Source: Shewanella sp. KT0246
GTDB taxonomy: Bacteria; Pseudomonadota; Gammaproteobacteria; Enterobacterales; Shewanellaceae
Direction of reading: 5' to 3'
Length of the DNA stretch: 64,000 bases
Assembly: GCF_019654955.1 (NCBI RefSeq)
Contig: NZ_BPEV01000004.1
Coordinates: forward strand, 62,001 to 126,000
The notes under the pieces are model-generated. The model worked only from the letters and a program-made list of their open reading frames with translations. It was not told where the DNA came from and searched no databases. Shown here piece by piece: positions 19,501 to 27,245 of the stretch; positions within the stretch are counted from its first letter, which is position 1; the number at the start of each line of letters is the position of its first letter. The position numbers and the translations under genes are program-made.

Positions 19501-20334
19501 GCCATGACCATTATGGTCAATACCAATTCGATCATCACCTTCTGGGGTGTAATCATCTAAAATAGCTTCATGCGCCCAAATACCAATCAGTTTGTCATTA
19601 CAGTAATGAGCTAATTCAGAATCGCTACAATGACCTAAGTAAGTGCCCTCGCCGAGCGGATTCACGTGGTCATAACCGTCGCCACCAATATCAGCAAAAG
19701 AGGCACTTGTATGGTTAATTCCGGTGTCCATGATTGCGACGATGACACCTTCCCCCATACTACCTACGCCCGTTGCAGAGCCATCCCAAGCACTTGGTGC
19801 TTGGATATGCTTTGGGCCTGAATCGGTATTAAGATGACGCAGTTCGACTTTTTGAACGCTTTTTACACCCGCAACAGAGGCCAGCATTTGCGCTTCTTTT
19901 TCTGATAATTCAGTACTAAAGCCATTTAATGCAATGTGATAGTCAGCGTGGATAGTTAACTGACGACTTAATCGAGATTTAGCTTGAGCTAGCGTCTTAC
20001 TGCGCTGACTACTAAGGTATTGAACATATTGCTGACTAACTGCACTGTTAACGTCTAAGGTGCCGCTTTTAGCCGCCTTATTACTTGGATTAGATAAAAT
20101 ACTGGTTGCTTTAAGGTTGCCTTGATCACCGTGATACGTTGCCAAAGGCTGATCATCAAGTAACACCATATACAGGTTTTCAATATGACGCTGTTTGATT
20201 GGAGAAGGCTGATTAGTGCGTTGGCCACTGTCGGTATCTAAACCTCGAGTATCAATAACATTAGCACTTAATGTCGGAGTTAAAGCTAGCGATAATGCAG
20301 CTGCAATGATGCTTTTTTTATATATCGATGTCAC
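16501..20334 (-). CDS. Subtilisin-like serine protease, surface-sorted (GlyGly-CTERM)
   Basis: 1277 residues. Domains in order: signal peptide (to about 24), I9-type propeptide (about 50-165), S8 catalytic domain and a PA insert (about 430-560). Fn3-like and pre-peptidase C-terminal (about 860-980) regions, then a PKD/REJ-like domain (about 1170-1250), follow. The triad is complete: Asp203 (IMDTGIN), His277 (NGHGSHVAS) and Ser611 (MSGTSMASPH), with oxyanion Asn in AAGNDGP. The C-terminus (SSGGAMGVLVLLAGLLGF, then RRRK) is a GlyGly-CTERM tail, cut by rhombosortase in Shewanella and Vibrio to release or anchor the protein at the cell surface. Role: degradation of extracellular protein. It is divergent from the pseudo-subtilase at 20885 across a 550-bp shared control region. 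Confidence 0.95.
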   Translation of the reverse strand: MTSIYKKSIIAAALSLALTPTLSANVIDTRGLDTDSGQRTNQPSPIKQRHIENLYMVLLDDQPLATYHGDQGNLKATSILSNPSNKAAKSGTLDVNSAVSQQYVQYLSSQRSKTLAQAKSRLSRQLTIHADYHIALNGFSTELSEKEAQMLASVAGVKSVQKVELRHLNTDSGPKHIQAPSAWDGSATGVGSMGEGVIVAIMDTGINHTSASFADIGGDGYDHVNPLGEGTYLGHCSDSELAHYCNDKLIGIWAHEAILDDYTPEGDDRIGIDHNGHGSHVASTTAGNIVKDVTVYNAVGDEAEFSFGQISGVAPHANIVSYQVCAADAGCWTDVTALAVEHAIANGVQVINYSVGGGASDPWSDTDALAFLAAREAGIHVAVAAGNDGPGAETVGSPGNAPWLTTVAAYTHDRSFTDKEVTFTGGDYDLDMLTGKGATSGITGEIVSAADFGQAGCLDPFEADTFTGKIVVCDRGDIARVAKGSNVLAGGAIGLVLINTDGGDETVDADLHVLPAVHLDATQGAMLTDWLASGSDHTASFNASVLESDPAKADIAASFTSRGPESIMNRWLTPHISAPGVEIYGANTEYQPWRSDVDKSESPTTFMSGTSMASPHIAGAYTLIAALKPEWSPAEAQSALMLSAETDTLMDDGVTPSSLFTGGAGSARIASALNAGLVMDVTYDEYVNANPNLEGTPENMNLPSALMNECMMECSWTRTFTATAASTWTVSDMTDTTGLSITASPSSFTLSAGESISLDITAAISEGFSSEYGMGYLVLTPENAALTTSKMPVVGTFVAGSFPDDVMLTTGQDRGSADIEGITTVGSSDIQIGVFELAEVEVIETTIPRDDSDTASWPTNVYNDSSKFYSRLINVTPNTKRIIARVKHTTSPDLDLYIGRDDNYNGQPDNAMEMDPLTCMSATETAYESCEINDPQAGSYYITVHNYGDTSAPSDIEDDLTFELAIIGKDDESITVDFKSAVAGNEDIDLVLNWDKQLKSDTLYTTVLEIGTGADAKDNVGLMPIELYRSATYAQSSVDVEAIDTGDMVTLSIVLADNDTDEERTITVSTSIPVGLTIDSDSHQGVLEADTVTWEMVQAANEIGQTIVLAMDTQNLVMSQSLNFSVSHTLGDMSNTESLTPVMLEGIPVALINGEPSVAITADEATTVTLSAAASTAPNMDDELSYSWVQVSGPVVTFADDTAQTTELTLPAVDADGSAVIELTVSNGTKTAVAATASIAVVAEYIAPAPEPKSDSSGGAMGVLVLLAGLLGFRRRK

Positions 20335-20884
20335 GGAATCTTCCTCGTTCTAATTATTATGTCTCTCGCCTTTTTATCTGTTGTCGTTAGCAAAACTACC
20401 GTTACAGATCGCAGCGTTATGCTGCTCTAGCGATGGCTATAACCTTGATACTCGAAAGATTTAATCACTGGCAAATATACAGCGACTATTCCATTTCATT
20501 TAAGCTTCAATTTTATTTCAATTACTTATTTTTCAATTATTTATAAATACAACCTGTATCTAAATGTATCAACAATAAGTCTTTCTCTCAAAATGAGCTC
20601 TATATCATCGATTTATGACTGGATGATGATTTACCTCATCATATCGATGGCAAAACAATAAACCTATCTCATTGTTTTAAAAGAAAATGAAAACTTAATG
20701 AAAGATAAAAGAAACAAAATCAACAGCCATTTACTTGAGGTTTTGTTGGGTTTCACTGAAAACCTTATGTACGAGTCCTTAAGTACAAGTGTTGAGCAGA
20801 TAACTCACCTGACTTAATAAGCCCCAGAGTCAGGCGACTCAAGTGAAACAAAAACAATAAAACGATAAATTGAAGGGAAAGCCA
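20335..20884. promoter_or_regulatory. Shared control region of two divergent subtilase genes
   Basis: 550 bp without a gene. It holds an AT-rich promoter zone for both genes. On the right side a small hairpin (CTGACT/AGTCAG, about 20809-20836) and a distant partly complementary pair (GGTTTCACT near 20750, AAGTGAAAC near 20841) suggest a structured leader for the rightward gene. I recognise no specific operator. Confidence 0.4.
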
Positions 20885-23800
20885 ATGTCATTTAAAAAGT
20901 CAAAATTAGCGACGTGTATTGCACTCGCATCCATCATGCCTGCCGCTGTTTATGCAACCAACCAAACGGATGTATTGTCCACCTATTCTTCATCAGTAAA
21001 ACAAACTGAAAACGCTACCTTGTTTGTTTACTTATCTGATACTGGCTCATTAACCAAAGCAACTATCAATAACAAAGCCAAGTTCGCAAAAAGCCTACAA
21101 CAGGTAGAAGCAAGCCAAAAAAATGTGATCAGTGATATTTTGGCGCTTGATGGCAATATCAAGACGCTTCCTGGTTCCAAACTCGTAAGTAACTTTATTC
21201 GAGTACAAGCCGACAGCAGCTATATTGAAAAAATTAAACAACTTGATGGTGTACAAGCCGTTGTTGTCGCTACAGCACCTATTAGTGTGCCAACAAATGC
21301 ACTTCGTACAGCAACAAGCCCTTCGGTTAACTCTATCACTCCAGCATCTGCGCCTGCTTTATCAGATGATATGACTGCAGGTGAAGGTGTTAAAGTCGCT
21401 ATCATTGGTAGTGGTGTGGATTACACCCACACAGGGCTAGGTGGCGACGGCAAGACAGAAACCTATGCCGCAGCAATGGAAAATTCAATTAATGCTTTTG
21501 ACGGATTCCCAACTGATGTGGTTGTTGAAGGGATGGATTTAGCCAGTGATGCAGGCTGGGGGCTCGATCCAAATCCAATCGATCAGAATATCTATTTTAC
21601 CCGTGATTACGACGGAGCTACCCATAATACTGGTCACGGTACTCGCCTTGCCAGTGTTGTTCATGCTCTTGCTCCTGCAGCAAAAATTGCTGCTTACAAA
21701 ACCTCGAATGTGTCAGATCCATATGGTTATGGCTATAGCTTGTCATCAGAAACCTCAAGCACTTTTATGATGGCATTAGAATATGCTCTCGATCCAAACC
21801 AAGACGGTAGCTTTGATGATCGAGCAGATATCATCGTCGTAGATTCATTAGGTGGTAATGCATTTTATGCTGAACATGATGATGGTGTATCAGGTGCAGT
21901 AATTGAAGCTTATGCGATTGAAATGGCTTCGGCATTAGGTAGCTTAGTGGTGGTTAACGCTGGTAATGGCGGAGAATGGTACGACAATAGTTTTAATATG
22001 ACATGGCGCGGCGCCGCGCCGAGTGCATTAACGGTTGGTGGCATGGTTGCTGACGAAGAAGGCAATATGATGGTCACAGAAAAGACCCCATATGGCCCAG
22101 TTCGTGGTGCATCAACATTCAGTAAACCTGATATGGTCAGCTACGCTGAAGATATCGAAGTCGCCGTTGTGGGTGGTGGTGATGAAATGGACACCCAATC
22201 TGACACTGTCATGGCAGCAGCCCGCATGGCTGCTGCCGCTGCGGTATTAAAATCAAAACGCCCTTCATTGTCTATGGCTGAAATCAAAGCACTGCTTATG
22301 AATACTGCCAACAACAAAGTCATGGACCTAAACAACAAACAAGGCGAATTAACGCTTATTGGTAGTGGCGCTGAAAACCTTGAAGACGCATTAGCTTCTG
22401 CAGCCGTAGCCTGGGAAAAAGGCTCATATCAGCCTAACCTCAGTTTTGGCTTTTCAGAAGGCACTGGCACGCAGCGTTATACCAAAGAAGTGCAGTTAAA
22501 AAACCTTTCAGAAGAAACCGTCACATACGATGTTGCCCTAACAAGCATGGGCAAAGATGGCGACATGGCGCTGACTTGGGAGCATCCAGCCAATATTAGC
22601 ATTCCAGCAGGACAAACGGTCGTCTTCCCTGTCACTATGGTTGTTGATTACACCAAACTGGCTAACTGGCCGATGAAAATGGGCAGCGATTTATCCATCG
22701 ACAACTGGCAAAAAATCGAGCTTTCGGGGCAGCTACAATTGATGGCTGAAGAACTACCAACACTGAGTGTGAATTGGCTTGCCAAACCACGCGCGAAAAC
22801 TTCTATCACCCGTCACTTTGATACGTATGAAGAAATATACGGTACTGAGTTTACTCAAAAATTTAGCGAAACAGCTGGTGCTTATGCACAGCAATTTACC
22901 AATGACAGTGAAACAGAAACAACGTTTGCCGTATTTCCTGCCATGAAACATCAACCCAACATCAATGTTGGTAAAGAGCATACCAAAGGTAATATGCTCA
23001 ACACGGTTGCTGGTGGTATTTATGATGAAGCGATGTGTTCGTCAGGTAAAAAAATGGTTGTTGCTGGCCGCTTCTTTGAACCAAATGATGTCGGGATGGC
23101 GAACCATTTCGACAAAGCGGGCGCTGCACTTGTCTATTGGAGTACTTACCAAGAGCAGTTTGTTATCGACAACGAACTCGATAAAGCAGTCAATGGCGAC
23201 CCTTATGCTTGGGATGAAGCGACTCAAATGGTCATGAGTGGTTTTATTGAAGTTGATGAAAATGGTCAGCCACATGCGTACTACATTGATTTTAATAAAG
23301 AGTACGACTGGACAGATCACTATGGTCGCTACACAAAATCAAGCTTACCAACGTATGTCACAGGTCATGGCCAAAACTTTATCGCGCAATACTGTGTTGA
23401 TGAGTTATATCACGGCGAAAGCATGGCAAGCCTAGAGGACTTTGACCAAAATCAAGGCTGGCTTTTTGGCACCGACCGCGACGCTTTGGCTAACCTTGGT
23501 GAACCCATTATTCTGTTTAATCCAGTCCAATATGGTAAGACAACCACAACTGAGTATTTCGACTGGTTTACCGGCGAAATGGTCGAAACACAAAGTAAAG
23601 ATGGTGGACTACCATTAATCTCTCGCTTAGTGGAAGAAGGTGAAGCCAAAGATTACAGCCCGATGGTCACTCTAGCCGCTGGCGAAACAGCCGAACTTGC
23701 GATGGCAAGTGAGTGTAATTTCTCTTTCGGTTTTGGTGGAGGTGGCTGTCAAAATGACGGTATGTTACTCATAAGTCTTGAAAATAACTGGGCAATGGCG

Positions 23801-24538
23801 ACGCCTATGGGCCAAGGTGATTATGCCTTTATTCCACATCCAAAGGACGGCCAAAGTCACAGCATAAATGAAGATGCAGAGATGGGTGAAGTGGTTGCCC
23901 ATGTTGAACTCGATGCAGAAACCTTTTTTGCTAATGGTCAATACGAAGCTGAATGGTCCCCATATACACTGGCATTAGCACAAGCAATTCCAGGCGATCC
24001 TTTCTCGATTGCAAATAACGGAGAAATCACCGTCAACAACCCTGATGCTATCGACTATGATGCAGGCCACATGAGCTATGACTTAGAAGTCATTGGCTAT
24101 CAAGGTAACGCATACACTGCGGTATCGACAGTGACGATTAACATTAATAACGTTAATGATATTGCGCCAGTAATTGTCGCTGAAATGCCAGCAGTCACCA
24201 TGGAGGATCAACAATCGGCTGAAATTGATGCCTCAATGTATTTCAGCGACGCTGAAGGTGATGCACTGACATTTAGCGCGACGGGTCTACCTGAAGGCAT
24301 CAGTATCGACAGTAAAACAGGTATGATTACTGGTACTGCAGCTGCTGGGACTTATGAGGTGGTTGTAACAGCTGATGACATGGTCAATAAAACCGAAGCC
24401 AGCTTTACGATGACCATTAATGCACCAGTTGTAGAAGCCGCACCAGAGCCAAATAATGACGATGATGGCGGTAGCTTAGGTTTCTTAAGCTTAAGTTTAC
24501 TGGCATTACTTGGGTTTAGACGCAAAATGAATAAATAA
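20885..24538 (+). CDS. Subtilase-like pseudo-protease with Ig repeats and GlyGly-CTERM tail
   Basis: 1217 residues from the ATG at 20885 (AAGGGA ribosome site; an in-frame TTG at 20870 is less likely). Signal peptide to about residue 25, I9-like propeptide, S8 fold, then a cadherin-like segment and a He_PIG Ig domain (FSATGLPEGISIDSKTGMIT), and a GlyGly-CTERM tail (DDGGSLGFLSLSLLALLGF). The fold keeps His251 (NTGHGTRLASVVHALAP) and an oxyanion-type Asn361. But the catalytic Asp position is Gly175 (AIIGSGVDYTH), and the nucleophile position is Val442 (QSDTVMAAARMA in place of GTSMA). The frame is otherwise intact over 3.6 kb, so this is a maintained inactive homologue, perhaps a binding protein, inhibitor or chaperone, rather than a decaying gene. 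Alternative: an unusual hydrolase with other catalytic residues. Confidence 0.88.
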   Translation: MSFKKSKLATCIALASIMPAAVYATNQTDVLSTYSSSVKQTENATLFVYLSDTGSLTKATINNKAKFAKSLQQVEASQKNVISDILALDGNIKTLPGSKLVSNFIRVQADSSYIEKIKQLDGVQAVVVATAPISVPTNALRTATSPSVNSITPASAPALSDDMTAGEGVKVAIIGSGVDYTHTGLGGDGKTETYAAAMENSINAFDGFPTDVVVEGMDLASDAGWGLDPNPIDQNIYFTRDYDGATHNTGHGTRLASVVHALAPAAKIAAYKTSNVSDPYGYGYSLSSETSSTFMMALEYALDPNQDGSFDDRADIIVVDSLGGNAFYAEHDDGVSGAVIEAYAIEMASALGSLVVVNAGNGGEWYDNSFNMTWRGAAPSALTVGGMVADEEGNMMVTEKTPYGPVRGASTFSKPDMVSYAEDIEVAVVGGGDEMDTQSDTVMAAARMAAAAAVLKSKRPSLSMAEIKALLMNTANNKVMDLNNKQGELTLIGSGAENLEDALASAAVAWEKGSYQPNLSFGFSEGTGTQRYTKEVQLKNLSEETVTYDVALTSMGKDGDMALTWEHPANISIPAGQTVVFPVTMVVDYTKLANWPMKMGSDLSIDNWQKIELSGQLQLMAEELPTLSVNWLAKPRAKTSITRHFDTYEEIYGTEFTQKFSETAGAYAQQFTNDSETETTFAVFPAMKHQPNINVGKEHTKGNMLNTVAGGIYDEAMCSSGKKMVVAGRFFEPNDVGMANHFDKAGAALVYWSTYQEQFVIDNELDKAVNGDPYAWDEATQMVMSGFIEVDENGQPHAYYIDFNKEYDWTDHYGRYTKSSLPTYVTGHGQNFIAQYCVDELYHGESMASLEDFDQNQGWLFGTDRDALANLGEPIILFNPVQYGKTTTTEYFDWFTGEMVETQSKDGGLPLISRLVEEGEAKDYSPMVTLAAGETAELAMASECNFSFGFGGGGCQNDGMLLISLENNWAMATPMGQGDYAFIPHPKDGQSHSINEDAEMGEVVAHVELDAETFFANGQYEAEWSPYTLALAQAIPGDPFSIANNGEITVNNPDAIDYDAGHMSYDLEVIGYQGNAYTAVSTVTININNVNDIAPVIVAEMPAVTMEDQQSAEIDASMYFSDAEGDALTFSATGLPEGISIDSKTGMITGTAAAGTYEVVVTADDMVNKTEASFTMTINAPVVEAAPEPNNDDDGGSLGFLSLSLLALLGFRRKMNK

Positions 24539-24610
24539 CCGATTAAGTATCTAGGGTATGTTGAGTCAGTCTTTTTAGCTCAATCTAGAGTCTGGATTTA
24601 TCATTAAAAT

Positions 24611-24648
24611 AAAATGCGCTAAGAATTAAAAACCTTAGCGCATTTTTA
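24611..24648 (+). terminator. Rho-independent terminator after the pseudo-subtilase
   Basis: AAAATGCGCTAAG (24611-24623) pairs with CTTAGCGCATTTT (24634-24646), with a T-rich tail. It sits about 75 bp past the stop. The rest of 24649-25011 is promoter DNA for the next gene; nothing else is recognised. Confidence 0.85.
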
Positions 24649-25011
24649 TTGATTTTTATCTGCCGATAGATACTTCCACTTGAGAGCTTTAAAATTGGCA
24701 ATAATGCCACTAGCCAAGTGAGTATTTCCGCCCACAAAAGATACAAATTGAAACAATAATTTAACAAACCACAAACAAACCATAACCACTTGAATCTTAA
24801 TAAAAAATCCCATCACCACCTCATTTATTGGCTTATTCCAAAACTCATAGCTTGTTCACTTAATCAATAAATCAGTTATGTTAGCTATCGACTATATACC
24901 GATGCCTATCATGCATTAGTCCGATATTTCGCAGGTTTACACTACAACAAACGCTATATTCAACTGAAAACATAATAATAAAAACAAAACTCAGGAGTTT
25001 ATTCTGCAGCA

Positions 25012-27087
25012 ATGATTTCACTTCCTCATCAACGATATCAACTTGGTCAATGTGTCATTAATTGTTATGACATGACTATTACAGCTCAAAATAACACCGT
25101 TTCCTTGCCAGCCAAGGTGTTCGAGTTTTTAAAATTGTTGATTCAGCACCCTGCTCAAACCGTGACTAAAGAACAAGCTATCGAACAGGTTTGGCAAGGT
25201 AATATTGAGGTAGGAAAGCGTGGGACAGGCAATGCCATATGGCAACTAAGAAAATCATTTTCTGAACTCGGAGAACAGCCTGAGGACTACTTTAAAACCG
25301 TCAATAAAGTCGGTTACCAATTACTTATCTCCCCTACTCCTATAACGTCAGCAACCATTAAAAGCCAACAAAAGAGTGACCATAAAAAGCCCGCTTTTAT
25401 CGCGCTTACAGTGCTATTTATAAGTTGTTTAGCTTTTTTTATTAACCAAAAAGCGACGGAATTAACCACGCCACCAACAAGAATCAATGTCGCACCTGAA
25501 AGAATTACTAATTTTGAAGGTGTTGAAGAGCGGCCAGCTATTTCGCCTGATGGTCGATTAATGGCTTTTCAGTGGCGCAAAGAAGGTGCTAAAGGACATT
25601 TGTACATCAAAGATTTACAAGATGAGTCAGCACCATTAAGACAGATATCAATGAGTCATGACACAGAAGCGGTGCCAAGCTGGTCTCCTGATGGACAATC
25701 ACTCGCCTACCTTCGAACCACCAGCGATAACCAGTGCTTTGTCCATGTAAGGGATTTAATCAGTAATCAAGACAAACAGCTCGACTCAGGATGTGTTAGT
25801 AAAGGGTATTTGCATAGCCTTGAATGGTCACCAGAGGGCAGCACTTTAGCGTATTCAAAGGCTGTTGATGATCGCTCTGTTATTCACCTGTATCATTTTA
25901 ATAGTAATGAAGTGCAAGCTTTAACATCGCCATCCCCTGGAGAGCATGACTTAATGATGACGTGGTCAGCAGATGCTTCACAATTGGCTGTAATGCGTTC
26001 TCAAGAGAATATGATTGCAAAAATTTTACTCTACTCACTCTCAGATGACAGCGAAACCACCATTATCAGTGACGAGACATTAGTCATCGGCTTAGATTGG
26101 GAGCACAGCAGTAATCAACTGTATTTTACCGCGCTCAGAGAAGCTGATTTCGTCATCCAACAATATAATGTTGAGTCACAAGCGTTAACAAGCTTTCATC
26201 AAGATGAAACCATCAGCAGCATTACAATAAGTGAAACTAGCAATAGCCTGTATTATGCGCGTCATATCTCGCAGGAACATATCACTCATCGCTCGCTGAT
26301 AGATGGCAGTATTATCAGGCAACTTATCTCTTCATCTCGGGATTTATACGGTCAATACTTACCTGCCACTGATGAGCTGCTGTTTCTATCAAACCGCTCA
26401 GGTGATTGGGAGCTGTGGTTAAAGCAGCAAAGTGACAATATCATGCTCACCGATAATATTGGCATGGTAACCATTCCTGCGCCTTCGCCAGTTAGCTCGT
26501 TATATGTAGCACCCATTAGAACCAAAGGGCTTGAATATAATGAGCTATATCTGGGTGACACTCAAAACAACTCCTTAGCTAAAATAGAGCCTGTCAAAGG
26601 CAATGTTCGTTATGCTTCTTTTTCTACCGATGGCAACAACATCTATTACTCATCTTTTGTTGATGGAGATTGGGGGTTATACAATTACAATTTAGCCACC
26701 AATAAAGTTGAGTTATTACTGAAACAAAACATCAAATACGCCATTGAAGATGATAATAATGGCCTGTATTACACCTTAGATAATGTGTCGGGGATCTATT
26801 ATTGGAACCGACAAACGAATCAACACGATAAAGTGAATGACAGCCTGCGAGCAAAAGACTGGGGCAGCTTTTTCTACCAAAATAACACCTTATATTTCCT
26901 TGAGCGAAGTGATGAAAATGACCTTATCCGAGCATTAGATTCACAAGGTATAGTCACCACAGCCTTTAAGCTCCCTGCAATGAGTATTCGTAATGAACGC
27001 AGTTTGGCATCAGGTAAAGACGACAGTTTAATTGTCAGTATGCAAGGGATCAATGACGCCGACATCTACCGCATTCCACTTCAATAA
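25012..27087 (+). CDS. Membrane-bound winged-helix regulator with beta-propeller sensor (CadC-like)
   Basis: 691 residues. Residues about 8-105 form an OmpR/PhoB-type winged helix (LPAKVFEFLKLLIQHPAQTV, GTGNAIWQLRKSF, YFKTVNKVGYQLL). One membrane helix follows at about 128-145 (PAFIALTVLFISCLAFFI). The large periplasmic part consists of PD40/TolB-like repeats (AISPDGRLMAFQW, PSWSPDGQSLAYL, LEWSPEGSTLAYS), that is, a beta-propeller. Like CadC and ToxR it could bind DNA directly in response to a periplasmic signal. Its propeller resembles that of the S9 peptidase encoded next (27246), 158 bp downstream on the same strand, so it probably controls peptidase or protease genes here; that is inferred. 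AGGAG precedes the start. Confidence 0.9.
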   Translation: MISLPHQRYQLGQCVINCYDMTITAQNNTVSLPAKVFEFLKLLIQHPAQTVTKEQAIEQVWQGNIEVGKRGTGNAIWQLRKSFSELGEQPEDYFKTVNKVGYQLLISPTPITSATIKSQQKSDHKKPAFIALTVLFISCLAFFINQKATELTTPPTRINVAPERITNFEGVEERPAISPDGRLMAFQWRKEGAKGHLYIKDLQDESAPLRQISMSHDTEAVPSWSPDGQSLAYLRTTSDNQCFVHVRDLISNQDKQLDSGCVSKGYLHSLEWSPEGSTLAYSKAVDDRSVIHLYHFNSNEVQALTSPSPGEHDLMMTWSADASQLAVMRSQENMIAKILLYSLSDDSETTIISDETLVIGLDWEHSSNQLYFTALREADFVIQQYNVESQALTSFHQDETISSITISETSNSLYYARHISQEHITHRSLIDGSIIRQLISSSRDLYGQYLPATDELLFLSNRSGDWELWLKQQSDNIMLTDNIGMVTIPAPSPVSSLYVAPIRTKGLEYNELYLGDTQNNSLAKIEPVKGNVRYASFSTDGNNIYYSSFVDGDWGLYNYNLATNKVELLLKQNIKYAIEDDNNGLYYTLDNVSGIYYWNRQTNQHDKVNDSLRAKDWGSFFYQNNTLYFLERSDENDLIRALDSQGIVTTAFKLPAMSIRNERSLASGKDDSLIVSMQGINDADIYRIPLQ

Positions 27088-27093
27088 TTAAAA

Positions 27094-27121
27094 GAATGTG
27101 TCAGTCATTACTGACACATTC
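27094..27121 (+). terminator. Perfect 12-bp hairpin after the CadC-like regulator gene
   Basis: GAATGTGTCAGT and ACTGACACATTC pair exactly around CATT. The tail (CTTTGC) is a poor T run, so this is a weak terminator or a regulatory hairpin between the regulator and the S9 peptidase. Confidence 0.6.
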
Positions 27122-27245
27122 CTTTGCAAACCCCCATCATCTATTCAGTAAAATCAGGTGCATATCTGGACAATATTTGACACACTGTATGGCTAAAAAT
27201 TGGGTTTATATTCAAGCAAAGAATTAATAACAACAAGGATGCCCC

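Noticed and set aside
20885-24538. Pseudogene call for the inactive subtilase
   Set aside because: The frame is uninterrupted over 1217 codons, with intact signal peptide and sorting tail; only the catalytic positions are changed.
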